A stretch of 64,000 bases of DNA. It comes from Bretschneidera sinensis. Lineage: Eukaryota; Streptophyta; Magnoliopsida; Brassicales; Akaniaceae. The notes below the pieces were generated by a model that had not been told where the DNA came from, searched no databases, and was given only the letters and a program-made list of their open reading frames with translations. This document shows positions 12,219 to 23,038 of this stretch, one piece after another. The position numbers and the translations under genes are program-made. The stretch lies in assembly GCA_023935145.1 (NCBI GenBank), contig CM043699.1, forward strand, positions 130,634,036 to 130,698,035, written 5' to 3'. Position 1 is the stretch's first letter; every line of letters begins with the position of its first letter.

Positions 12219-13399
12219 TATTCCACAAGTTTTTCTTTTTACATTTCTCTCCCACTAAGAACAAAATGCACTACATTTTTTTTTTCTTTCACTTTCTTTT
12301 TCAAACACATCCTAAATAAAAAAATAAAAAAAAATGGACGATAAAGGATAGAACAGGTACAAGATGATCTGCAGCTGCACCATATATAAACTTAGGAATT
12401 CAGTTTTCCACTGTTGTTCTTGTGTTGACTGTTGAGGGACCATTAGCTAGGGTTTTATCCAAGATCATGAAAACATAATCATTATTCCAATCGGGTTGTG
12501 TAGGATCGATCTTATGAGATCTTTTAAAATTCTTTCAATTATTTTATATCATAATATATTATTTTATTTTATTTTTAATAAAATAACACGATATAATTAA
12601 ATTTAAAAAGAAAGTCTTAATAACACTGGTTCTACACAACAATTTTTCACAAGAAATAATATAAAATGTTTGCCAGCATCACCTGTTTTTAGTTAAACTG
12701 AGTCAGCTCACTAGCTAGGGGAGATTCATTGAATTGGCCCGATCAAAAGTGTAACCAGAGACAAAAAAAAAAAAAAAGTAGAAAACAAATGTTCTTTTTG
12801 GTAGGAGACCACCTGAAGTTAAGAAATCTATGGAAACATCTAATCAGCATTCAGCACTCATAATAATAGAACCCAAGCACTCAAATTCAACTTGCATTAA
12901 TTTTAATTTTTTATGCATCGGATGATCTCTATCTAATCAACTTAAGATTAGGGATAACCATTTGATATTTCCAACCGTTAGGTTCACCTAACTGAAAAAA
13001 CAAAATTTTGGTTCCTATTTTACAATCGAACTTGACCAAAGACCTGAACAACAGATTAACCAGAACTGATCGATTCCGTTTAATTCTTCAGTTTTGGTTG
13101 AATAGTGTTCACCCAAGTTAAGATCTCTATCTAGATTCTAGAGAAAGTCTTGTCTCGACCCTCGCAATAAAAAAATTCCTGAATCGATCGGTGCTTCACT
13201 AATTATTGTTGAAAAGTAATTGGTAGCTTCCATATGATTTATATTTGTCGGGAGATACAAATCCTTTCTTTAGTTTTCTCTAAGAAATTTTTCTTGGCAC
13301 AGAATAATGCAAGAATTTCCCCTCTATCTAATCTCTCTTCTCTTTTACCATTGGACCGCAACCCAAGTGGCGAATTCACTCAATTGAACTTAAGATATC
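12219..13399. other. AT-rich intergenic DNA, no gene seen
   Basis: No supported gene or repeat; several A and T runs. Confidence 0.5.
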
Positions 13400-13404
13400 T
13401 TATC

Positions 13405-14925
13405 TGATGGGATTTTACTTCTAAAATCTATTTACTCACAATCTAAAAGCTTTAATATTCTCAAAACTATCAACCTAACTCTAATTGTAATTACTCTCTA
13501 CTTGACAATCTAAAACTTTAATACACTCAAAGCTCTCATACTAGCTTTAGTAGTAAATCCCTATAGTTTACAATGTATATAAGAACTTCTCCAAGACCTC
13601 CTAAATATAGAAGAGATTTTTATAATATTACTAGAAAAAAAACAACAACATAATAAACCACTATTACTACTACTTGTATAAAGAACAATTTAATAAGAAA
13701 CTAATACTACTCTTACTAGAACAACCAATTATAAAATAGAAAACTACTTTTTCCAAACATATTAAAAGTATTCATCGTGAGGATTTGAGCCAAAATCCTA
13801 ACAAATCTCCACATTGGCTCAAATTCTCCACACTTCATCAACAAATCTAACTTTCTTCTTGGTTGGTGTGATCCTTCCTTTTAGTTCTCCCATATGTTTT
13901 TCGAAACAACCATCATCTCATTCAACACGTACAAAATCTCTTCATTCATAGTAACTCTCATCACTATCTTTGAACTATTAACAACTTGCATCTCATCATC
14001 CTTATTAGCCTTTCCATTATCACTCTCCTTCGTTCTACTTAAGTCCTCCAGCGTGGTATTGCTTTGCAATTGTGTCTGTTCATCTTTCTTATTGTAGATG
14101 CACTCTTTATTTGAAAAATCTAAAGACTTAGATCTTGATCTTTCCTCCACCTTTTTTGAAGTTCTTCACTCGCTCACTTTGTCTCACTTTTCTCTTGATA
14201 TAATCACGAACAATTCTTCAACCTCGAACACACTCAGCCTCTTCAACTTATCTCTCTCTAGATGTACCGCGGAAACCTCTCTATCCATCCAAACTTCCTT
14301 TCCTACCATTAACATCGTGACTATGTCATTTTCTTCTGATGGCAAGTACTTCATCTCTGTCAACATACTACTCGACAAATTAGTGATAACGAAATTGAAA
14401 AAGCTAATATTCATCATACCTTCTTTCATCTTCAATTTATCAAATATCTCAATATTAATCATGCATTTTTTTTTGTATTTTTTGCCATCAAAAGTATAAC
14501 TCTAATACCATTTGTTGAGATTTTACATCTAAAATCCACTTACTCACAACCCGAAAGTTTCAATAAACCCAAAGCTCTCAATATAACTCTAGTTATAAGT
14601 ACTCTCTCTACTTGACAACCCAAAACCCTACTACACTTAAACTCTTATATTAGCTCTAGTAGTAAATCCCTTTAGTTTACAATGTATATAGGAATTATAA
14701 ATGTGTCTCAAAACTTCTTTAGAACCCCCTTTATATAGAGGAGATTTTCTTAATACTATTAGAAAATGAACAACAACATAATAAACTACTACTTGTATAA
14801 GGAACAATCTAAAGGAATTTAACTAGTACCACTCCTATTAGAACAACCAACTATAAAATAGAAAATTACTTTTCCTAAACAAATTAAAATTCTTCCTTGT
14901 GAGGATTTGAGCCAAAATCCTAATA
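13405..14925 (-). mobile_element. Compact copia-like LTR retrotransposon (non-autonomous)
   Basis: Two direct repeats, 13405-13803 (399 bp) and 14513-14925 (413 bp), start TG and end in CA or its decayed form. On the minus strand the LTR begins TGTTAGGATTTTGGCTC and ends AAAATCTCAACA. Next to the 5' LTR is TGGTATTAGAGTTATAC (14510-14494), close to the initiator-Met tRNA primer site of copia elements. A short purine stretch (about 13817-13804) precedes the 3' LTR. Flanks TTATC (13400-13404) and CTATC (14926-14930) look like a target duplication with one mismatch. The interior is only 709 bp, with no protease, integrase or reverse transcriptase, so it depended on a partner. Confidence 0.8.
13881..14462 (-). 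pseudogene. Internal frame of the compact LTR element, gag-like at best
   Basis: One minus-strand frame runs from about 14462 to 13881 with stops only in a short gap (about 14186-14151). Its product is highly charged, with a RSRSKSLDFSNKEC segment that recalls the basic stretch before the zinc knuckle of copia gag; the CCHC motif itself is absent. I do not recognise the rest. It may be a decayed gag or a captured sequence. Open frames on the opposite strand over the same bases look like shadows. Confidence 0.35.
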
Positions 14926-14930
14926 CTATC

Positions 14931-15640
14931 ATTAAGTTAGACATGAGTAAGACTTACAATAGAGTCGAATGGGCTTATGTTTGGAGGGTTATGGAAAAAT
15001 GGGTTTTGCCGAGAGATGGATTGAGCTTGTGATGGATGTGTTTCATCGGTTACATACTCTTTTCTTGTGAATAGGGAGAAGAAGGGCTTTGTTTCTTCGG
15101 TTTAAGGCAAGCGGACCCCTTTCTCATTATTTGATCCTTCTTTGTGTGGAGGTTATTTCCTTTCTATTAAAGGTGGCGGAGCAAGTACTTAGCCAATTTC
15201 CAAGGGTTAGAGATTTTTCAGAGTTGTCCTTGAATATCGCATCTTTTGTTTGCCGACCATAGTGTACTGCTCACTTGGGCTAGCATTGTGGATGCTCAAC
15301 ATTTGATGGAAATTATTTCTTTGTATGGTCGCGCCTATGGGCAGCATGTAAATATGGATAAATATTCATTGTTAGTTAGTCCTAATGTGAATGATGAGCT
15401 TCGGGACATCATTTGTATCTTATTGGGTATTCATACCCGTATTGGGGATTGTTAGTACTCGGGCTAACCTTCGATGATTGGCCATTCGAAGGCTAAGATC
15501 TTGTCCAAAGATGGGTCACGAAATGTTGATTAAGGTTATAACTCAAGCGGTTTCCACTTACAGAATGAGTTGTTTTAAGCTTCCCTCTTCCGTTTGTGAG
15601 GACATTCACTCTCTTGTTCGTAATTTCTAGTGAGGTCACT
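14931..15640 (+). pseudogene. LINE (L1-type) reverse transcriptase fragment
   Basis: Directly right of the compact LTR element, the plus strand reads IKLDMSKTYNRVEW, the KLDMSKAYDRVEW block of plant L1 reverse transcriptases. Next comes a QADPFL segment (normally RQGDPLS), then LLFADHSVLL, where the catalytic FADD/YADD box has its second Asp replaced by His. A GQHVNMDK block and, after a frame break, an EMLIKVITQAVSTYRMSCFKLP block follow. Frame breaks, the lost catalytic residue and the missing 5' half make it dead. Confidence 0.8.
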
Positions 15641-16101
15641 AAGGGTCCAATTGAAATTATAGTACAGTAATTTTTTAATCCAGTGAAGATTGCCATATCT
15701 CCCTCAAGAGAAACTCTAGTGTTGATTACATTGTTTTTAGCCACTACTCCAATCAAGCAGAAGGAAAAATCAATGAATTGGGTACAAGCCTATAAAGGCC
15801 AGAAGCGAAAGCCCGGTTAGCTAGGTTGTGGGCCGATATGTTAGTATTACTTGGGGAGAAACAAGATCGAAAAACAAAAACAAAAAAACGGCTCAACTAA
15901 TTATAGAATAGCAGACCTCTACCGACCCATACAACAATCTGTCCTATTATAGCTACTAAGCCAAAATCCAACTCCTGAGATAAATATCTTTGTCAAGTAA
16001 TTGCCATTAAGTTTGATTTTGGAAAATTTCAGTGGCCCAAAGCTCAGTTTAACGGTAAGATTAGGGAGGATGGTTTGGATAGAAAAGACAAGCCCATACA
16101 T
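15590..16101 (-). pseudogene. LINE RNase H-like (RVT_3 type) fragment, opposite strand
   Basis: The minus strand from 16101 reads KFSKIKLNGNYLTK...GVGF, resembling the start of the RNase H-like domain found at the end of many plant LINEs (KiNvDGa...GvG). After stops it continues with a VSLEGDMAI segment, resembling the VEGDS box of the same domain, and IGPLV. It faces the neighbouring reverse transcriptase fragment tail to tail, so either two LINE copies are joined here or one copy has been rearranged. Confidence 0.5.
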
Positions 16102-18081
16102 AGAGCCTGATCCACAGAGAGAGAGAGTTTCGCTGTCTTAAAATTTTGTGTATGAGACACAATTCAAAAATAATATGACTTTAAAAACATAATGATTATT
16201 GCTTCATTGTCTCCAGTGAGTGTATTAATTAGCTCCGCCACTGATAGGTACACTAAGAGGCAGAACTTGTTGCATGCATTAATAATCAAATGTAAATGCA
16301 TGAATTAATACCTTACTCCATTAATACGGCTCAAGTGTTATATGTAGCGTTATTGTCTCCCACCAACTAAATGGAAGAAGAAGAAGAAAAAGAAAAAGAA
16401 GAAATAGTCATTCACTAAAATACATTGATATATATTCTATGAAAATGCATTTAAAGAAGTATCTCCAACCTCAAGCTTAAATTAAATAGATTCCATCTTC
16501 ATTTCAATTAAGTCTATCAGAATAAACATAAAGCCATACAATATTTATTTATCAAAACATAATAAATTCTAAATTCAATTGAATAATGAAGTGCGCGATC
16601 CGTACATAGTTGCAAATTAATCTGTGTGTGCCTTACTGCCCTTGCAGAAACAAGGACTTTTGTGTTTCACCTCTATTAATTGTTTGGATGCCTAGCTAGT
16701 ACAGTAAATATTAAGAACTTGAATCAGTTTTTCTTTTTTTCTTTTTTCTTTTTTTTTTTTTGGCTGAAAAGATAATTCATAAGAACTCGCATTAGTTGAG
16801 TCAAAGTACATGATAGCTATAGGCCGGCTACTTAACTTCAACTATTGGTAGACTTGGACTTGGTTTCTTGCCAGAAGCACTCTTTCATTAGGATTATTTG
16901 AAGATCTTGATTTAGTGGATGTCTGAGGTGCCATGCTCCATCTTTTGGCTTTTCGGTTTGCAAGAGAAGGTTCAATAGAGTGTAGGAAAGGCTAACCATA
17001 TGTCCTCCTCACCAATCAAACTTACCATTGGACCATAGAACGTCATGCTTTCGCTTTCGGGGTATTATGCTTACGGGGAAATTTTTGACTGTATCAAATG
17101 TAAATGGTTAAAAATTTAATTAATAATTTTTAAAAATTTTATTTATCCGTACATACTCAGTTAAAATGACTAATGAAGTTCTCAAATATGTTGACTTGGA
17201 CAAATTATCTTGTTTTTATTAATTTGACTTTAAAATGAGACTTTTCCATTTGTAAACAGTTTTGAATTTATTGGTTCAGCACTTTTTCTAGCCTCTAGTG
17301 GAGTGCTGAGCAGAGGTTGGACCATGACAACAACAACAGACCAATTGACAGATATTAGTCTCACATCATCTTGGTCCACTGGGCCTACTATATGCTTTCG
17401 TGGTATTGTCTGCGTCTATAAGAACCAAATGGTAATGTGAGAGTGGGCCCAATGGCATTAATATTCACAATTGATTACTTGATCAATATCCACAGGTTCT
17501 TTTTTCCTTTTATTTTTTAATTATGAACAATTATGTGCTTTTTTCACATTCATTCAATGACTTTGTGGGTAGTTTTCCTTATATTTCCATGTTTTTGTTT
17601 ATTGTAAAACTTTTCTACTTGTGGTAAAACTAGTGCAAAATGACATTCTGTTGTGAATATAGCAGCTTATGTGCACCATGGGATGGGTATGGCCCATGCT
17701 GAATGATGAGCTGCCACCACATGGGGTACGGTTTCTTCTCCAAGTTTCAAAAGACAAATATACATAACAAGATGTGAACATTTCATGCTGAGGTTGGTTG
17801 GGCCCATGAGTCCATCATTCCGTTGGTCAAAGCTCAAAAGACTCTACTCGTGATCCGTGTAAAATATACTAATTTACACACTAACAAAAGTTTTTAAGTC
17901 AAAATATTATTTTGGTTCATAAAAATTACATAACACAAAGCATTTTAATTATTAAATTAAAACAAAATATTTTTATTTTTCTCTCTTTTTATCCTATTCA
18001 ATGATTGAACACCTGAACAAGTTTTTATACCTTGTTCAACTTTTAAAAAGTACATTCTCTTTTTCAAATGTTAACACACGC

Positions 18082-18113
<32 letters not shown>

Positions 18114-18212
18114 GAAAAGCTTAATCAAAATGTCTTACATGTCTCAATAGATTGTTGTTGACATATACTCTGTAGTAAGTTTAACTATTGCATATAAAAT
18201 TCAAAAAATGGT
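16102..18212. other. Intergenic DNA with microsatellites, no gene seen
   Basis: A GAA-rich tract lies at about 16374-16405, a T-rich tract at about 16733-16760 and an (AT)n tract at 18082-18113. Short open frames have no motifs. Confidence 0.55.
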
Positions 18213-18299
18213 GTCCATTACTCTTATTATCATCTTTGGGTGCGTTTATAAGAAGAAAATTTATTATGTGCGTTAGCTTTTTGATTCAATAGTTATTGT
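18213..18299. repeat. Left copy of an ~87-bp sequence also found at 59655-59741
   Basis: TGTCCATTACTCTTATTATC followed by GCGTTTATAAGAAGA and ATTCAATAGTTATTGT occurs here and again immediately right of the Tat-like 3' LTR at the far end of the block, about 90% identical by eye. The two copies bracket about 41 kb of retrotransposon DNA. Confidence 0.8.
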
Positions 18300-18775
18300 C
18301 AACTCTTTGGACTCAATTGTCAAACTTTAAGTTGTTGTGACTAAACATTAATTCTTCAGACTCAATTGCCAAACTTCGAGTCGCTTTGACTGAATTCCAA
18401 CTCCATGGACTCAATCACCAAACTCCGAGTCGCTGTGACTAAACAACAACTCCTCGGACTCAATCGCTAAACTCCGAGTCATTTTGAGTGAATGTCAACT
18501 CTTTAGACTTAATTGTCAAACTTCGAGTCGTTGTGACTGAACGTCAACTCCTTGGACTCAATCGTCAAACTCTAAGTCGATATGATTGAACGTCAACTCT
18601 TTGGACTCAATCGCCAAACTTCGAATCGCTTTGACTGAATGTCAACTCCTCAGACTCAATCGCTAAACTCCGAGTCGTTGTAACTAAACATCAACTCCTC
18701 GGACTCAATCGCCAAACTCCGAGTTGTCTTGGCTAAATGAAAACTTCTCAGATTCATTCACCAAACTCCGAGGAT
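18299..18775 (+). repeat. Minisatellite, ~50-bp unit, about 9 copies
   Basis: The units follow the pattern TCAACTCCTCGGACTCAATC then GCCAAACTCCGAGTCG then a TGACTGAA-like end, with a period of 49-50 bp. They diverge mostly by C-to-T and G-to-A changes. The array lies just before a purine tract and a Tat-like LTR. This is where Tat/Ogre-type Ty3 elements are known to carry variable tandem repeats (3' untranslated region). Confidence 0.8.
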
Positions 18776-18908
18776 TTACCAGTGTGACGGGTCTTCTCAG
18801 AGTCTCCATATCCACCCAAATGGGTTCAAACCTCCATGGTACCAAAGTACACTCAACCGGTCTGAGTTCCTCAAGTGCATAAATGTACTTAAGGAAGTGG
18901 GGGGCATC

Positions 18909-19320
18909 TGATGTAAGGGAAAATTTCATCTCCAATAATATTACAACACGTGGCAACCTTCAAGGGAAAAAAAGGTGATTCCACAATATGGACAGATTAA
19001 CCAATCAAATCTCCACACTTGACAAGAGGCATTACGATAATTTTACACTAAAGAGCATTATAGTAATCTCACATCAATGTCCCAGTACTACTACAACGCT
19101 TCAATTTATGGATAAACTGCTATTCAAATCCAGTATGTGGATAACTCCAGTTTTATCTAAGAGGAATGTTATTCCTATCACAACACTTAAATCACTCTCC
19201 TAATTAAACTCTGCTCCACAACACAACTTACACCAAATATTCTCCAGTTTATCTCCTTAAGCCCTATACTAACTTAGGCATCAGAAAGTCCCCCGGGGCA
19301 CAACCCCCGAGAGACTTTCT
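18909..19320 (+). mobile_element. Truncated 3' LTR of a Tat-like Ty3 element (copy 1)
   Basis: It begins TGATGTAAGGG right after a purine tract (AAGGAAGTGGGGGGCATC), as expected of a 3' LTR. It aligns with the LTRs at 55139-55570 and 59005-59653: shared words include ACTTGACAAG, CAGTACTA, AATAAACTG and ACTTAGGCATCAGA. It stops about 19320, where the Tekay-like LTR begins, so the 3' end is missing. Its internal region, apart from the minisatellite, is also missing. Confidence 0.75.
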
Positions 19321-20730
19321 AGCTTAGATCGGCTACCCTCTCAGTTCTTTTATTTTATTTAGACCGACTGCCTTCCCGGTTCTTTTAGTTCCAACATATA
19401 CCGACTGTCATGGTTTTCGTTTTTTTCCAGCATATACTGGCTATCACGGTTTTCATTTATTTCCAGCATATACCGGTTGTTATGGTTTTCATTTAGATTA
19501 GCCCCCTCTCGGTTCTTTTATTTCATGCATATGCATATGAACAATGATATGAAATATTCATATGAACAATAATATAAAAACGAGCATACATTCAGACATT
19601 TAAATTAGCTATCATGCTTATTCTCAAATTATTATTTGATCAATTTCACTAAATTATTCTCTTCATATATCATATCAAATTATCAACCATAGCTCATCAA
19701 AAATTTCATTTATTACATTCATTATTAAATCAACTCATTATTCCAATAATATTACTTCTCATATAACAATTCTCTACATATCAATTATTTATATCATAAC
19801 CATCAACCAACTTTCATCTATCATCAAATCATAGGTTAATAATTTATTCAAATATTATCACTAGATATTTCATATTTTTCTTGATTACTTAAAGTAAATC
19901 TAACTCGCCACGTATCACTTAGAGCTACTCTTGGATCACCTTCTTGCCTTTCCTGCTCCTTCCAACAATTTCTCCCGATTGCTGATCGTCAACACCTGAC
20001 ATTATATTTATATTAAATTTTCTAATTTATTCTTTAATTCTTCCATAATTCACACCCTTTGGAAATTTTCACATTGAATTTTGGGAAATTTCATGTGTGC
20101 TAAATTTCAAAAATAAAATTCACATTATTACATTTTGTTTTTCTTAGAGCTTTCAATGACTCTCTGTAAAATTCTCTTGTAAACCTCTTCAAAATTTTAC
20201 TCCTCAACTTTTCTTTCAGTCTCCAAGTGTTTAAAGAAATAGAGTAGTTTGAGTTGAAGAAAGAAGAAAACAAAACAGGATTTGGTAAAATTTACTGAAA
20301 ACAAAACGAAAATTAAAATCGTACATAAAAATGGTCATCGTTTCAACACTGTTTATCAAATGGTTAGTGCCTGGGTGTTGCACCCACATTTCACTTACTG
20401 TCACTACATGAATAACATGCAACACCTGGATTTCCAGGTGTTGCACGCCCCCTTCCTATTTTTTTCTTCTTTTTTTCCTTCTTCTTTATCCACATTGTCC
20501 ACGTGTTTTTTTTTAAACAAATCTTTTTTTTTCCTTCTTCCTTACCCACACTGACCAAGCGTCCAATTTTTTTTTTTCAAAAAGATCATTTTATTCAAAA
20601 ACAAAATTTTCATATATATTATTTTAATTCCATGTCATATCTATCGAATTACTTCTTTACCCTTATTTTAAAAATACGAGTTATCTATCGAATTACTTCT
20701 TTACTCTTATTTTAAAAATACGGGTATTAA
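19321..20730 (-). mobile_element. 3' LTR of the Tekay-like element, truncated
   Basis: It aligns with the complete solo LTR at 38219-40286 from about its position 38970 to its end, through the repeated ATACCGGCTG/CGGTT lines, the CACGTA-CACTTA-AGCTAC stretch and the terminal ACGGGTATTA. About 750 bp at the outer side is missing, where it meets the Tat-like LTR. It contains a strong hairpin at 20419-20444. Confidence 0.75.
20419..20444. repeat. Perfect hairpin inside the Tekay-like 3' LTR
   Basis: GCAACACCTGG and its exact reverse complement CCAGGTGTTGC are separated by four bases. A related palindrome-like GGGTGTTGCACCC lies about 45 bases upstream. The solo LTR at 38-40 kb does not carry this word at the matching place. 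Confidence 0.7.
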
Positions 20731-21810
20731 AATTCTACCCACCTTACAAAAATTTTATCCCCAAAATTTCCTTACCTAATTCATGAAAAAGTTGGGGGTG
20801 TTCTTTCCTGATCCTTGCCTCATGCTCCCAAGTAATTTCTTCAACATCTTTGTTCCACTATAACACTTGAATCAAAGGAATGACTTTTTTACGCAAGACT
20901 TATTCCTTTCTGTCTAGAATTCTGACTGGTACTTGCATAAAGGTCAAATCTTCCTAAAGTTCAGCCTGATTTGGAATACTATGGGAGTCATCATGTAAAT
21001 ACTTTCTCAAACGTGAAACTTAAAACACATTTTGTAATTGTTTTAACTCTGGAGGCAAGTCCAATCTGTATACGACAGGTCCAACTCTTTCAATCACTTT
21101 ATATGGTCTCATAAATCTCGCGCTCAACTTTCCATTCTTTTTAAACCTTAATACACCCTTCCACGGAGCTATATTAAAAAATACCCAATCACCAACTTGA
21201 AACTCAAGAGGTCGTCTTCTATTATCAACATATCCCTTCTGTCTGTTTTATGCTACTCTAAGGTTCTCTCTAACCAGTTTGATCTTCTCAGTAGTCAAAT
21301 CTATCATTTCTGGACCGAATATCTTTCTTTCTCCAACTTCTTCCCAATATACTAGAGTTCTACACCTTCTACCATATAAAGCCTCAAATGGTGCCATCCC
21401 AATACTAGTTTGATACTGATTATTATATGCAAACTTGATCAAGGGTAAATAAGCATCACTACTCAATGAGAAACTCAATACACTTGCCCTAAGCATATCT
21501 TCTAAAACTATGATGATTCTCCTCGTCTACCCATCAGTTTGTGAGTGAAAAGTTGTACTAAACTACAATTGCGTACCCATAGCTTCTTGAAAACCTTTCC
21601 AAAATCTAAAATCTCTATCTGATACAATGCTTAAAGATACTCCATGTAATCGCACAATCTCCGCTACATACAATTCATCCAACTTTTTAGGATTATAGGT
21701 AGTTTTAATAGGAAGGAAATGAAAAGACTTAAAAAGTCTATCCACTATAACCTATACAGCATTATGGCCTCTCTGGGTACGGGAAAACCATAAACAAAAT
21801 CCATGCTCAC
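20731..21810 (-). pseudogene. Tekay-like integrase core, C-terminus and chromodomain-like end
   Basis: The minus strand gives, in order, a [11 protein letters not shown] block, [17 protein letters not shown] (second catalytic Asp), FAYNNQYQTSIGMAPFEALY, a GDWVFF...WKGVLRF-like C-terminal domain, and RILDRKE followed by VEEITWEHE-like text typical of the chromodomain region of Del/Tekay elements. Stops occur, for example after IMGTQL-like text at about 21563 and near 20900. The first part of the gene lies beyond the copia 1 insertion, at 37998-38218. The integrase cuts host DNA for insertion; this copy cannot. Confidence 0.8.
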
Positions 21811-22105
21811 TGTTGACCCTCACTCGTATTTTAATGATGACAAAACACAACTGTTATTATACTAACTAAGTGTAGTAAGCAACAAAAGCGTTCAACCAAG
21901 GATCAAAGTTCAAGAACTCAAACCGAATCAAATTATCAAGTGAAAACTAAAGAACTAGTATACTTCTAAGTTTTTGAACTAATGTAAGTCTCACTTATAC
22001 ACTGTAATAGCTTGTTCAATGGCTCGAACCAAAAATGTTTTCTAAACCGATCGTTTTAAAACAAATGTTTTAAAGTAAAACAGAAAAACTGGGTTGGAAG
22101 ACAAC

Positions 22106-22322
22106 CCAGTCGACTGGGTACATATACCAGTCGACTGGTATATGAGACAGTATGTCTCTAGTCGACTGGGTCATTCATACCAGTCGACGGATAAAACAGA
22201 CAGTAAGTCCCCAGTCGACTGGATGAAAAATAGCAGTCGACTGGATACCCAGAAGGTCTAAAAATGAGATTTTTTGAAGTGAACCCAGTCGACTGGTATC
22301 ACGACCCAGTCGACTGGTAGTT
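22106..22322. repeat. Palindrome array CCAGTCGACTGG in the copia 1 5' LTR
   Basis: Eight units of the 12-base perfect palindrome or one-base variants are spaced at irregular intervals of about 15-55 bases. The first two form a larger inverted structure (CCCAGTCGACTGGG, then ATACCAGTCGACTGGTAT). The array lies about 90 bases upstream of the TATA box, the position of an enhancer or protein-binding array. Sirevirus LTRs are known to carry palindromic repeats upstream of the core promoter; this particular word I do not recall. Confidence 0.85.
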
Positions 22323-22411
22323 CAAAAATATGACCGTTAGACTCCAAATCTGAACGTTTTAAAGCAAATCTTTTTCAAATTAAAGTCCTAACGGCCATAT
22401 TATTTGATTGC

Positions 22412-22418
22412 TATATAA
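22412..22418 (+). promoter_or_regulatory. TATA box of the copia 1 LTR
   Basis: CTATATAAACCC is conserved at the same place in all four LTRs of the two elements (also 37449-37455, 45078-45084 and 52595-52601), downstream of the palindrome array. Confidence 0.7.
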
Positions 22419-23038
22419 ACCCATTCTATTAAGCTTTCAATACATAGTTGCATACATTCAAAAAGAGTTGATCTCACACAATCAAGTTATTATACTCTTG
22501 AAACACAAAAATCTTTGAATTATTCTTATTGAGCCATTCTTCAAGCTTTACTTTGAAAGAGAGACATTATTCAGTTGTATAAGATTCCATTAGTTGTTTC
22601 TCTACTATTTAATTTACATCATCTTTTGTAAAGGGATTACTTCCGAAAGAAAGGGGATTACTTCCGAGAGGAAGGGGATAGCTTCCGAGAGGAAGGGATT
22701 GTAAGGTTTGTACAACACCGGGAAAGTTGTACGACTAAGTTACTTAGTGGATTACTTCAAGGAGTTTCTTGAAGAGAGTGGACGTAGGGTCAGAACGAAT
22801 CTGATATTGCCGAACCACTATAATCTGAGTTTGCATCCTCTTCTCTCTAAACTCTTTATTTATGGCACATTACTTGTTTTAATTGTTTGCTGCTTATTCG
22901 TTTTTATAAACTTGTATTAATTCCGCAAAAAAGTTTTAAAAACCCAATTCACCCCCCCTCTTGGGTTGAAATCTCGATCTACAATTGGTATCAGAGCCAG
23001 GTTCTCATATTTAGGCTTAAAATCCTCGAGTTGATCCA

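Larger units (their letters stand above)
21811..22983 (+). mobile_element. 5' LTR of copia element 1
   Basis: It contains eight CCAGTCGACTGG-type palindromes (about 22106-22322), a TATATAA box at 22412-22418 and a short tandem run of about 22 bp with the core CTTCCGAGAGGAAGGGG (22637-22697, three copies). The 3' LTR of the same element has fewer copies of both repeats. Confidence 0.85.

Noticed and set aside
14098..14499. 133-codon plus-strand frame
   Set aside because: It runs opposite to the compact LTR element, whose primer site and purine tract set the minus orientation; no family motif.
14931..16101. Twin-priming (5' inversion) of one LINE copy
   Set aside because: The inverted part lies on the wrong side of the sense part for that mechanism.
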